Shown here: positions 26,014 to 34,762 of the stretch, in pieces
Numbering within the stretch: position 1 is the stretch's first letter
Layout of the letters: each line of letters starts with the position of its first letter
Origin: Desulfobacteraceae bacterium UBA5616
GTDB taxonomy: Bacteria; Desulfobacterota; Desulfobacteria; Desulfobacterales; UBA5616
DNA: 64,000 nucleotides
Assembly: GCA_002423615.1 (NCBI GenBank)
Contig: DIKO01000098.1
Span: 42,382 to 106,381, forward strand
Direction of reading: 5' to 3'
The notes under the pieces: model-generated
Told to the model about the DNA's origin: nothing
What the model saw: only the letters and a program-made list of their open reading frames with translations
Database searches by the model: none
Position numbers and translations under genes: made by a program

Positions 26014-28089
26014 TTACACCCTTGACGCTGTTTTTTCCATTATTTGGACGGTTGTCTGCTGATAACAGATCAAGCCGCACTTCAAACACCTTTCGGCTTC
26101 CTCACGAGCGGCGGATTCATCAAATCCCTTTTCGATTTCCCCTGACCGGGATATTTCATATTCGTCGGCCAGGGGCATGATCCGCCTGGATATGGGGGCG
26201 ACATTTTCAACATGATCCAGGTTCTGAACATAAGAATTTTCCATCAACACGTTTTCCGGAAGATATACTTCAAAACCTAATAGGACCTGGTGAATGGAGG
26301 CCGCCGCCCTTCGTCCGGCGCCGATGGCCTTGATGGCGGCTGAAAAATCCGTCAACTCATCCGCTTTGGAGAAAAGACCGACTTCGTCAGCAAAAGCCGG
26401 TTTTTTATAGGGACCCGACGCCTCCCATTTCACAGGACCCGCCGGCGATGCTGAAGATTCACCGGAAGGTGCCTCATCGGATTTCAATTTCTCAAAGATT
26501 AATTCAGGGAACCGTCCGGAGGACAGCACCAGATGATCAGCCGGTACAAGGGTTTTCGTTTTTGTGTCCAAATATTCATATTCTATCTGTGTCAGACGGC
26601 TGTCTTCTCCCAGAAGACGGGTCACGGCGGCATTGGTGACCACTTGAATACCCTCGGCTCCGAGAGTTTCGAAATCCGCATCCGGTATGCCGTTCATGGT
26701 TTCCCTTAAAAGAATGGTTACTGTCGCTACGCCGGTGGATCTTAATATCCGGGCCGCTTCAACAGCCGTGTTCCCACCCCCCACGATGACCGCATGGGAT
26801 CCGAAAGTAAGGCCGAGCGTATTCTCTGTACCCGATTTCAGGACATCCAGCATCAGGCATGTTCCCGGAATGGCTTCTTCCCCCTTGCCGGTAAACCCTC
26901 TGGAGAGCCGGCTGTCCCATCCACCGGAAGCCAGGAATACGGCCTCAAATCCTTCCTCCAAAATGGAGGCAACGGTAAAATCCTTTCCCAGGGTCTGATT
27001 CGTCCTGGCCTCGACCCCCATTTCCAAAATTCCGTCAATATCCCAATCCAGGATATCCTGGGGCAAACGATATCTCGCAACAGCCGTCCGCAACAACCCG
27101 CCCATTTTGGGCCCGGCTTCAAATACGGTAACCCGGTGCCCCAGCCTGGCAGTGAAAAAAGCGGTCGAAAGCCCTTCCACACCGGCTCCCACCACAGCCA
27201 CCTTGCGTCCGCTTTCAGGGCCTTTAAACGGCTGAATGCGCTTACCGCTGTGTTTTTCCAGGTCTGCGGCATACCGCTTGAGAAAGTTGATGGCTACGGG
27301 TTCATCGACATATTTTCTTCTGCACTCCAGTTCACAGGGCCTGGGGCATATTCTGCCGATGACCGTGGGAAACGGATTTCGTTCCTTGATAATCTGGACG
27401 GACCTCTCATAGTTGCCCAGAGCGATCTGCCGGATATACTCCCGGATATTGATTCCGGCGGGGCAGGCCCGCTGGCACGGCGTGGTGCAGTCATTCCGGG
27501 TGTACTCCAGGAGTATCCGCCGGGTCACTGAAGACAGCTTGATGATGTTTTTCGGGCACACCCGTTCACAGGTACCGCAGCCTGTGCATTTGGCTTCATT
27601 CACGACGGGCAACCCTTTGGGACCCATGGAAATGGCCCCGAAGGGGCAGGCCCTGGCGCAGGTCCCCAAACCCAGGCATCCGATGGAACACACTTTCATG
27701 CCGCCGCTGATCAATACCGCGGCCCGGCAGTCGTTGACGCCGTCGTATATGAATTTGGTCGCCGCATCTTTTACGCCGTAAGTGCAGTCGGGAAGGGCGA
27801 TGTCCGGTTCCTTGGCTTCGACGGAAACACCCAGGATCGCCGCAATGGCTTCAGCCACTTCCGCACCGGCGGCCACGCAGGAATTCGGCGAAGATTTTCC
27901 TGAAACAATGGCCTCGGCATTGGCGCTGCATCCGGCAAAACCGCAACCGCCGCAATTGGCCCCGGGCAGGGCCGCTTCAACATCAAGTATCATCGGATCA
28001 ACATAGACGTAAAAAATCTTTGAAGCCGCCGCCAGCACAATCCCGATCACGATACCCAAACCACCCATCATCATTATCGCTTGGACCAT
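26014..28089 (-). CDS. RnfB-type ferredoxin fused to GltD-like NAD(P)/FAD oxidoreductase
   Basis: A 691-residue fusion. Residues 1-190 are RnfB: a membrane helix (about 9-29), the NCGGCGFAGC motif with Cys46, 49, 54 and 71, then a two-cluster ferredoxin (Cys134, 138, 144, 148 and Cys168, 171, 174, 178). Residues 200-690 are a glutamate-synthase-beta-like flavoprotein: Fe-S cysteines 201, 205, 209 and 248, 252, 256, FAD loop VVGAGVEG near 299-306, a second Rossmann loop IVGGGNTAVEAARIL and the late AIGAGRRAA motif. It would carry electrons between NAD(P)H and membrane Fe-S centres. No other rnf subunit is nearby. Strong AGAGG site before the ATG. Confidence 0.9.
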   Translation of the reverse strand: MVQAIMMMGGLGIVIGIVLAAASKIFYVYVDPMILDVEAALPGANCGGCGFAGCSANAEAIVSGKSSPNSCVAAGAEVAEAIAAILGVSVEAKEPDIALPDCTYGVKDAATKFIYDGVNDCRAAVLISGGMKVCSIGCLGLGTCARACPFGAISMGPKGLPVVNEAKCTGCGTCERVCPKNIIKLSSVTRRILLEYTRNDCTTPCQRACPAGINIREYIRQIALGNYERSVQIIKERNPFPTVIGRICPRPCELECRRKYVDEPVAINFLKRYAADLEKHSGKRIQPFKGPESGRKVAVVGAGVEGLSTAFFTARLGHRVTVFEAGPKMGGLLRTAVARYRLPQDILDWDIDGILEMGVEARTNQTLGKDFTVASILEEGFEAVFLASGGWDSRLSRGFTGKGEEAIPGTCLMLDVLKSGTENTLGLTFGSHAVIVGGGNTAVEAARILRSTGVATVTILLRETMNGIPDADFETLGAEGIQVVTNAAVTRLLGEDSRLTQIEYEYLDTKTKTLVPADHLVLSSGRFPELIFEKLKSDEAPSGESSASPAGPVKWEASGPYKKPAFADEVGLFSKADELTDFSAAIKAIGAGRRAAASIHQVLLGFEVYLPENVLMENSYVQNLDHVENVAPISRRIMPLADEYEISRSGEIEKGFDESAAREEAERCLKCGLICYQQTTVQIMEKTASRV

Positions 28090-28159
28090 AGATTTACCTC
28101 TTAACCGAAACGCTCAATTTGACCCTGTTGAAGACAGCTCTCAGACGCCACTTGTGTCA

Positions 28160-28513
28160 TCACCAGGATCCGTCAAGTCCCCTTAATCCATTCATGTACA
28201 AACGGCCGCTGGCCACAAACATGGAATAATGCGTCTGCAGAATCGGAACGTTAAAAGATCTCGCCATTTCCAGGATCTCATCGTCGGGCATTTTGCTGCG
28301 GACGAAGACAATGGCTCCAACACCCGCAATTTTTGCCGTTCGCAATACATGCTGGGATGTAACACCTGTCAGAAGGACCGATCCTTTGGCAAGAGCGGCC
28401 AGGATGTCATCCATCAAATCAGCAGCCCCCGCCGCAACCACTTCGGTATCCAGCTGGTCATGGCCGACCAGTACCGTTGCTTTCAATGTTTCCATTATTT
28501 CCGATATTTTCAT
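28160..28513 (-). CDS. Single DRTGG-domain protein
   Basis: A 117-residue protein made of one DRTGG-like domain: MKISEIMETLKATVLVGHDQ (first 20 residues), GAADLMDDILAALAKGSVLL, then TGVTSQHVLRTAKIAGVGAI and ARSFNVPILQTHYSMF. Similar domains occur beside CBS domains and in phosphotransacetylase N-termini, and as single proteins in anaerobe redox operons. Probably a regulatory or ligand-binding partner; its ligand is unknown. It precedes the RnfB fusion gene by 70 bases on the same strand. Confidence 0.8.
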   Translation of the reverse strand: MKISEIMETLKATVLVGHDQLDTEVVAAGAADLMDDILAALAKGSVLLTGVTSQHVLRTAKIAGVGAIVFVRSKMPDDEILEMARSFNVPILQTHYSMFVASGRLYMNGLRGLDGSW

Positions 28514-28637
28514 TTGATCTACCCGTATTTTTGAACATCCATAAATAACACGCCCTGAAGAATGGGGTTCATGGCAACCCGAATTCGTTTTAACCGGTCG
28601 AATTTACAATTAAACAATCGCAGCCTTAAAGGTTGGC

Positions 28638-28666
28638 AATATTTCATAATCAAAAGGAAAAGTCAA
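28638..28666 (-). promoter_or_regulatory. Promoter for the DRTGG-RnfB-RseC gene group
   Basis: On the minus strand TTGACT (28661-28666) and AATATT (28638-28643) are 17 bases apart in an AT-rich part of the divergent gap 28514-28784, about 125 bases ahead of the DRTGG gene. The upstream leader holds no evident structure. No equally good promoter was found for the plus-strand phosphorylase. Confidence 0.45.
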
Positions 28667-28784
28667 TGGCATGATCCGGTTTGATTTTTTTCTCATTTCA
28701 TGGCAACTTGACCCCATCTTTTTCTTTATGACAGGCCTTATCAAATTTGACTTCTCATCAACTTGTGATTTCTGAAAGGACGCC

Positions 28785-29609
28785 ATGGACGAGAAAACAA
28801 AAGCAGGCGAAGCAGCCGCATATATTCAGAAACACCTGGATGAGAAACCCGAAATCGGATTTCTCATCGGCACGGGGCTTGGCGATACCGCCGGGATGAT
28901 CAAACATCAAACCGTTCTGGATTATGCCGAAATCCCCCATTTTCCAGTCTCAACGGTGCAAAGTCACCGGGGCAAACTGGTTCTGGGAATGGCTTTTGGG
29001 AAACCCGTCATGGCGCTTCAGGGCCGTTTCCATTTGTATGAGGGTTACTCGCCCCGGCAAGTCTCTTTTCCCGTACGGGTCATGCAGGAACTGGGGACAG
29101 GGGTTCTGGTTCTTTCCAATGCCGCAGGCGGCATAAATCCGGAGTTTAATGCCGGAGACATCATGGTCATCCGGGACCATATCAACCTGACCGGGGAAAA
29201 TCCCCTGGTCGGCCCCAACGACGACGCCTGGGGCGAGCGTTTTCCCGACATGATCGGCGCTTACGACAAAACTCTTGCCGAACTGGCCATGGAAGGGGGC
29301 CGGCTTCATGGAACCCCCATGCGAAGAGGTGTTTACGTGGGGTTGAAGGGCCCGTCCCTCGAAACCCCGGCCGAGGTCAAATTCCTGAAAACCATCGGCG
29401 CTGAAGCCGTCGGGTTTTCAACGGTTCAGGAAACCATCGCAGCTGTACACGGCGGGATTAAGGTGCTGGGGCTTTCCATCATCACCAACGTGTTAAGGCC
29501 TGAAAATCCCGTTCCCGCGAGGGTCGAGGACATCATTGAAACCGCAGGACGGACAGCGCCTGCGGTTGAAAAAATCATCGCATACGTTTTGAAGCATCTT
29601 AAGGTCTGA
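28785..29609 (+). CDS. Purine nucleoside phosphorylase, probably methylthioinosine-active
   Basis: Trimeric PNP/MTAP-family enzyme of 274 residues that phosphorolyses a nucleoside to base and sugar-1-phosphate. Motifs: IGTGLGD (phosphate site), GRFHLYEGYSP with His83, LSNAAGGINPEF, STVQE (Glu216) and ITN (Asn235). Asn at this place marks 6-oxopurine PNPs, whereas MTA phosphorylases have Asp. In the last helix Val247 aligns with the His of PNP that contacts the 5'-OH; MTAP has Val there. The combination suggests 5'-methylthioinosine as substrate (inference). AAAGGA precedes the ATG. MTA/SAH deaminase genes are nearby. Confidence 0.92.
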   Translation: MDEKTKAGEAAAYIQKHLDEKPEIGFLIGTGLGDTAGMIKHQTVLDYAEIPHFPVSTVQSHRGKLVLGMAFGKPVMALQGRFHLYEGYSPRQVSFPVRVMQELGTGVLVLSNAAGGINPEFNAGDIMVIRDHINLTGENPLVGPNDDAWGERFPDMIGAYDKTLAELAMEGGRLHGTPMRRGVYVGLKGPSLETPAEVKFLKTIGAEAVGFSTVQETIAAVHGGIKVLGLSIITNVLRPENPVPARVEDIIETAGRTAPAVEKIIAYVLKHLKV

Positions 29610-29726
29610 AACAAGATTTTTAATAAATTATTTTTCCACGAAACATCCGGGAATTAAAAACACGGGTTTTTTCGACAATGCCGTAAATTGTTTATCTTCG
29701 GGAGGATTGTTCAGGTTTCAACTGGG

Positions 29727-30236
29727 TTATGAACATTTCAATTTTTCAATGAGGAGATTCGCCACTTCTTCCGGAGTTCGGGTTTCGGTATCGATTTCAA
29801 AATCTGCAGCGTCCCGGTATTTTGGGATTCTTTTCGCAAGGACTTCGGCAACTTCTTCGGTAAATGTTTTCCCATCCGTGAGAGCAGGCCTTTGCGTGTC
29901 ATTGGAGATCCGTGAAACAACCGTATCAACCCCCGCCTTGAGCCAGAATATCCGTGAACGGGTCTTCAAAAGCTCGATGCTTTCCGGCCGCTCGATAACG
30001 CCCCCGCCCGTGTCAATGATGATATTGTCCAGTGCCGCCAATTCACGGGCCACCTCGGACTCCAAGTCCCGGAATCCGGGCCAGCCGCATTCGGCGACGA
30101 TTTCCGGAATGGTCATTTTCGCCTTTTCAACGATCTTTTCGTCCATGCTGATGCATTTCATGTTCAGCCGTCCGGCCAGAACAGCCCCCACCGCGCTTTT
30201 TCCGGTTCCCCGGTATCCGATCAAAACAATGTTCAT
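29727..30236 (-). CDS. aroK: Shikimate kinase
   Basis: Phosphorylates shikimate at O3 with ATP in aromatic amino acid synthesis. The 169 residues carry the Walker A loop IGYRGTGKSAVG, the SMDEKIVEKAKMTI substrate region, and IIDTGGGVIERPE (the GGG shikimate site). The lid region follows with RPALTD. Normal length. The ATG overlaps the aroE stop (ATGA), so the two shikimate genes are coupled. Confidence 0.95.
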   Translation of the reverse strand: MNIVLIGYRGTGKSAVGAVLAGRLNMKCISMDEKIVEKAKMTIPEIVAECGWPGFRDLESEVARELAALDNIIIDTGGGVIERPESIELLKTRSRIFWLKAGVDTVVSRISNDTQRPALTDGKTFTEEVAEVLAKRIPKYRDAADFEIDTETRTPEEVANLLIEKLKCS

Positions 30237-31102
30237 TTCCGCAAACGCTCCATGACCACCCGGCGCATGACCTCAACGGGCGCCTTTTCGCCGGTGAACC
30301 GTTCAAACTGCAGCACCGCCTGATTGATAAACATCTCGACACCGGAAACGACCCGAAGCCCCCTGGATTTGGCATCAGCCAGGAGTCTGGTTTCAAGGGG
30401 CGTGTACACAATGTCGAACACCACCTGCCCGGGCCTGAACAATTCCGGGGGAACCAGTGAAACCCCCTCTCTGGGATGCATACCGATGGGGGTGCAGTGG
30501 ATGAGGAGATCCGATCGGGCCATGGCCTCTCCCAGGGTTTTCTCCGCAAGCCGGCCCGATTGGATCCGGGCACGGGTTCCCCTTGCCAGATCCTCTGCCA
30601 GTTCTTTCAGCATGGTTTCATTAATGTCCAGAATCAGCAGTTCCCCAAGGCCCGGATTCCGGGCCAGGGTAAAGGCAATGGCTCTGGCTGCGCCCCCCGA
30701 GCCCAGCATCAGCACTCTTTTCCCCGTAAGATCGACACCGGCATCGGTCAGGGCTTTCATCGCCCCGGGGCCGTCCGTTCCAAACCCTTTTAATTTTCCG
30801 TTTTCCTTGATAATGGTGTTGATGGAACCGATGGACCGGTCCACCTCGTCGATTTCATCGATGTATTTCATGATTTCGACTTTATGGGGGATGGTGACGC
30901 TCATGCCCCTGAAATTGCCCAGCGCCCTCATACCGGCCAGTGCGCCCCCGACATCCTCAACCCGGCATGCCAGATAAACAAAATCCAGCCCCAGTTCCTC
31001 GATGGCCGCGTTGTGAATGGCCGGGGACAGGCTGTGGGCAACGGGGTTTCCGATGACCGCGCAAAACCGTGTGTTGGGACTGATGGAGCCGATGGTTTTC
31101 AT
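30233..31102 (-). CDS. aroE: Shikimate dehydrogenase (NADP+)
   Basis: Reduces 3-dehydroshikimate to shikimate. About 289 residues with the substrate-binding NPVAHSLSPAIHNAA and MSVTIPHKVEIM segments (catalytic Lys in PHK), FGTDGPGAMKAL, the NADP loop MLGSGGAARAIAFTLAR and a late QAVLQFERFTG helix. The ATG at 31102 follows GGAGGAAAC exactly. The open frame extends seven codons further, which is unlikely to be used. aroK follows. Confidence 0.96.
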   Translation of the reverse strand: MKTIGSISPNTRFCAVIGNPVAHSLSPAIHNAAIEELGLDFVYLACRVEDVGGALAGMRALGNFRGMSVTIPHKVEIMKYIDEIDEVDRSIGSINTIIKENGKLKGFGTDGPGAMKALTDAGVDLTGKRVLMLGSGGAARAIAFTLARNPGLGELLILDINETMLKELAEDLARGTRARIQSGRLAEKTLGEAMARSDLLIHCTPIGMHPREGVSLVPPELFRPGQVVFDIVYTPLETRLLADAKSRGLRVVSGVEMFINQAVLQFERFTGEKAPVEVMRRVVMERLRK

Positions 31103-31131
31103 GTTTCCTCCGTATGGATCCAAATCGTTTT

Positions 31132-32445
31132 TTAGAGAGGCCGGCGCTTCACCCTGTCCGATAATTTTCCTGTCTCGAAAAGGATTTCTTCAAGATCCAG
31201 GGTCAACAGCTGCCGGTTGCGCATGACCGGCCGGCCGTTGATGATGCTGTGAACCACGTCGGATCCCTTTACCGCATAAACCAGATGGGAATAGGGGTTG
31301 TAGAGCGGCGTCAGATGGGGCTTGTCCGTATCCACCACGATGATGTCCGCTTTTTTCCCCTTCACAAGAGAACCGATACGGTCCCCCATGCCCATGGCCC
31401 CTGCCCCGTCGGCAGTTGCCATTCTGAATACGGTCCGGGCATCCATGACCGTTGGATCCATGGCCCTGATCTTGTGCAGTTTGGCCGCCGTGTCCATTTC
31501 CGAAAAAAGGTCCAGATTGTTGTTGGAGGCGCATCCGTCGGTACCCAATCCCACCCGGATGCCTTTTTCCATGAGACGGGGAACCGGCGCGATTCCGGAA
31601 GCCAGCTTCATGTTGCTTTCCGGGTTGTGAATCACAGCGACGTTCTTTTCGGCCATGATGTCCATTTCCGCCTCATCCACCCACACGCAGTGATCACCGA
31701 TAAAGTGGGGGCCCAGAACTCCCAGAGATGCAAGGTGGTCAAAAGGCGACTTTCCGTATTTTTGCCGAATCTCCTCGATCTCCTTCCGGGTTTCGGCCAT
31801 ATGCATGATCAGGGGTACTCCATGCCTCAAAGCCAGTTCATTGGCCGATTTCAGAAGACCCGGGCTGCATGTATAAGGGGAATGGGGTTCCACGGCAATG
31901 GACACCAGGCAATCGTCCGCCCATTTTTCAATCAGATTCCGGGTATAGATCAGACCGTTTTCCGGAGTTCCGTAATTGGGTGAGGGAAAATCATAGAGCA
32001 CTTCGCCCACCAGGCAACGCATCCCGGCCTTTTTCGCTGCTTTGGCCGTTTCATCTTCAAACAGGTACATGTCGCAGAAAGTGGTGATGCCGGACAGTAT
32101 CATCTCGGCGGCGGCCAGCAGGGTCCCGGCATAAACAAAATCGGCATTCAGATGACCCTCTGCCGGGAAAATATACCGGTTCAGCCATTCCATCAGAGGC
32201 AGATCATCCGCCAGTCCCCTGAAAAGACTCATGGCTGCATGAGTATGGCCGTTGACCAGACCGGGAAGCACAAGGCCGCCTCCGGCGTCGATGATGTCCC
32301 CGGCATCTCCGGTTTCCCGAGTCGGCGGGCCGACATAGTCGATCCGGTCCCCCCGAACACCCACAACACCCTTGCCAAAAACGGTGTTCTCCCGGTCCAT
32401 CGTCAGCACCGTACCGTTTTTGACCACCAGATCAAAAACCGGCAT
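31132..32445 (-). CDS. mtaD: 5-methylthioadenosine/S-adenosylhomocysteine deaminase (copy 1)
   Basis: Amidohydrolase that deaminates MTA and/or SAH at the 6-amino group, giving methylthioinosine or S-inosylhomocysteine. The 437 residues carry the metal ligands: GHTH with His67 and His69, HMAE with His215 and Glu218, GDHCVW (His252) and GTDGCASNN (Asp303). The substrate loop HNPESNMKLASG is intact. A small composite beta domain frames the barrel at both ends. It lies just upstream of aroE and overlaps the Nudix gene by 14 bases. Substrate range (MTA, SAH or adenosine) cannot be read from sequence. Confidence 0.9.
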   Translation of the reverse strand: MPVFDLVVKNGTVLTMDRENTVFGKGVVGVRGDRIDYVGPPTRETGDAGDIIDAGGGLVLPGLVNGHTHAAMSLFRGLADDLPLMEWLNRYIFPAEGHLNADFVYAGTLLAAAEMILSGITTFCDMYLFEDETAKAAKKAGMRCLVGEVLYDFPSPNYGTPENGLIYTRNLIEKWADDCLVSIAVEPHSPYTCSPGLLKSANELALRHGVPLIMHMAETRKEIEEIRQKYGKSPFDHLASLGVLGPHFIGDHCVWVDEAEMDIMAEKNVAVIHNPESNMKLASGIAPVPRLMEKGIRVGLGTDGCASNNNLDLFSEMDTAAKLHKIRAMDPTVMDARTVFRMATADGAGAMGMGDRIGSLVKGKKADIIVVDTDKPHLTPLYNPYSHLVYAVKGSDVVHSIINGRPVMRNRQLLTLDLEEILFETGKLSDRVKRRPL

Positions 32446-33295
32446 AATGGGTTCCTTTTTGTTTCAGCGGCACTTCCATTTCATCGATGATTTGACGGCT
32501 TTCCCGGGACAGACACATGGTTCCGGCTTGACGGGCATCTACCCAGAGAAGCATTTCGTCACCGGGGATGGGGTCATCCGGCGCCAGAGGAAAGGAAAAA
32601 ATATCATTGCGGTAAAAATCCTTTCCGTCATGATGAAAGAAAAACCCCGTATGGGAAGGGTTGCTGATGTTCACTCCCCAGCTGTCCCTGATTTCGCGTT
32701 TTACAACTTCTTCGGGGCTTTCGCCGGGCCTCACATCCCAGCGGGGAAGATCAAACCGGTGATTTTCATCGGGCCTGCGGCTCAGAAGAACCCTCAGAGA
32801 CCCATTTTCCCGCCGATATAAGGCGCATCCCGCCTTTTTCCCAAGAGGCGCCATCCTCAACATTTCCCGGACCGGCTCAACCGAGCGTCTGGTAAAGGTT
32901 TCCAAATCACCGTCATCGTCCAGAACCTGCCATTTCAGACCGATGAGCGAGTAGTTGTACGATTCATAGAGTGATTCTTCAGGCTCAGATCCGGTTTTGG
33001 CTTCCCCTGCCACCGGAAAGGCCATGAAGGTCACGATTCTGTTATAAATAAAGGTTTTCCCCGTAATTTGCACTTCATGTTTGATCGGCAGCAGCTGAAC
33101 ATCGAGGCCCGTCTCCTCCAGCGCTTCCCGGATAGCCGCTTCCTCGTCCGTCTCATGGGGTTCACGCCCTCCGCCGGGCAGACCCCAGAACGTGGTGTTC
33201 TCCTTTTTAGCCAGGTGCTTGAGCAAAATATACCTGCCGTTCTCAACGATGACGATCTGTACCCGGGTGTCTCTTTTTTTAAGCGCCGCCTGCAT
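32432..33295 (-). CDS. Tandem Nudix-domain hydrolase
   Basis: A 287-residue protein with two Nudix-like domains. The first (about 9-140) has an intact box: G42, E48, then REALEETG at 56-63, fitting GX5EX7REUXEEXGU. The second (about 155-275) keeps the fold pattern (WDVRPGESPEEVVKREIRDS) but reads REIRDSWG, so two metal-binding glutamates are replaced. It is probably inactive or structural. Substrate unknown. Its end overlaps the first deaminase gene, hinting at a nucleotide-related shared role. Confidence 0.85.
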   Translation of the reverse strand: MQAALKKRDTRVQIVIVENGRYILLKHLAKKENTTFWGLPGGGREPHETDEEAAIREALEETGLDVQLLPIKHEVQITGKTFIYNRIVTFMAFPVAGEAKTGSEPEESLYESYNYSLIGLKWQVLDDDGDLETFTRRSVEPVREMLRMAPLGKKAGCALYRRENGSLRVLLSRRPDENHRFDLPRWDVRPGESPEEVVKREIRDSWGVNISNPSHTGFFFHHDGKDFYRNDIFSFPLAPDDPIPGDEMLLWVDARQAGTMCLSRESRQIIDEMEVPLKQKGTHYAGF

Positions 33296-33424
33296 CTTTC
33301 GGTTTGCCGGTTCCTTTCTCTTTTTATCTTGGCATATGCCCTATCGTGATATAATAAACTTTTCAAGACCCTTTACGGAGTGGAATGAGGTGGATAAAAC
33401 TTTCTGGATCGGGAAGCAGACCTT

Positions 33425-34735
33425 ATGATCTATGATCTGGCAATTTGCAACGGCGTAGTGGTCACGGTAAATCCCCGTTTTGAAATCGTTGAAAACGGAT
33501 TCATCGGCATATCGGAAGGCAAAATCCAACGGGTCGGAACACCTGCCACCGGCGGTATCCCAGAGGCGAAAACCCTTCTCGACGCCAGAGGCGGTATTGT
33601 CCTTCCGGGCCTTGTCAACACCCACAGCCATCTTCCCATGACGTTGTTCAGAGGGCTTGCCGACGACCTGCCCCTGATGGCGTGGCTCAATGACCATATT
33701 TTCCCGGCAGAGAGAAATCACATCACTCCCGGATCGGTGCGGCTGGGGTCTCTTCTCGGATGCGCTGAAATGCTGCTTTCCGGAACTACCACCTGCTGCG
33801 ACGGCTATTTTTACGAAGACCACGTCGCCCAGGCGATTTTAGCATCCGGCATGAGGGCCATTGTGGGTCAGGGCGTCATCGATTTTCCGGCACCGGGTGT
33901 TCCCGATCCGTCCCGGAATATCCAAACCGCCGTCGAATTCGTGGAAAAATGGTCCGGCGTTTCCCCCCTCCTGAGGCCGTCTATTTTCTGTCATTCCCCT
34001 TACACCTGTTCTGAGAAAACGCTCAAAAGGGCTAAGGACACGGCCCTCCGCCACAATGTCCTGTTCCAGATTCACGCCGCGGAAACCCGGGAGGAGGTCC
34101 GGCAGATCCGGTCCGACCATCAGTCCACCCCCATGGGGTATCTGGATAAAACCGGCCTGCTGGATAAGAAGACCCTGCTGGTCCACTCCATCTGGGTGAA
34201 TGAGGAGGATATCGCGTTGATCCAAAAATCCGGCGCCGGCATCTCGGTCAATACCGAAAGCCACATGAAACTGGCCTCGGGCATCGCCCCCGTACCCCGG
34301 TTTCTGGCATCGAAGATCCCCATCGGCCTCGGCACCGACGGATGCGCCTCCAACAACGACATGGATCTCTTCCGGGAAATGGACATGACGGCCAAGCTCC
34401 ACAAGGTCAACACCCTGAACCCCACCCTCCTCAATGCCGAAACCGTATTAAGGATGGCCACCATCGAGGGCGCAAGGGCTCTGGGCCTCGGGGATGAAAT
34501 CGGCTCCATCGAACCGGGGAAGCAGGCGGACATCATCATCCTTTACCCCGACAAGCCCCATCTTGCCCCCCTTTATCACCCGGCAAGCCATTTGGTTTAC
34601 GCGGCTTCCGGAGGAGATGTGAAAGACGTGATGGTGGGCGGAAAGCTCCTGGTCCGGGATCACAAGCTGCTCACCCTGGATGTGTCGGAGGTGATGAGAG
34701 AAGTCAGAAATCTGGCTGAAGTCATCAGATCATGA
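33425..34735 (+). CDS. mtaD: 5-methylthioadenosine/S-adenosylhomocysteine deaminase family (copy 2)
   Basis: A 436-residue paralogue of the deaminase at 31.1-32.4 kb, on the opposite strand. Metal ligands are kept: THSH (His67, His69), IHAAE (His217, Glu220), VHSIWV (His254) and GTDGCASNN (Asp305). It shares GLADDLPLM and KLASGIAPVPR with copy 1. The loop that reads HNPESNMK in copy 1 reads VNTESHMK here, losing the family His and Asn, so substrate preference may differ. It starts at an ATG following GAAGCAGACC, a weak ribosome site. Confidence 0.87.
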   Translation: MIYDLAICNGVVVTVNPRFEIVENGFIGISEGKIQRVGTPATGGIPEAKTLLDARGGIVLPGLVNTHSHLPMTLFRGLADDLPLMAWLNDHIFPAERNHITPGSVRLGSLLGCAEMLLSGTTTCCDGYFYEDHVAQAILASGMRAIVGQGVIDFPAPGVPDPSRNIQTAVEFVEKWSGVSPLLRPSIFCHSPYTCSEKTLKRAKDTALRHNVLFQIHAAETREEVRQIRSDHQSTPMGYLDKTGLLDKKTLLVHSIWVNEEDIALIQKSGAGISVNTESHMKLASGIAPVPRFLASKIPIGLGTDGCASNNDMDLFREMDMTAKLHKVNTLNPTLLNAETVLRMATIEGARALGLGDEIGSIEPGKQADIIILYPDKPHLAPLYHPASHLVYAASGGDVKDVMVGGKLLVRDHKLLTLDVSEVMREVRNLAEVIRS

Positions 34736-34762
34736 GATTTTCGGTACCCGAACAAAACCGTT

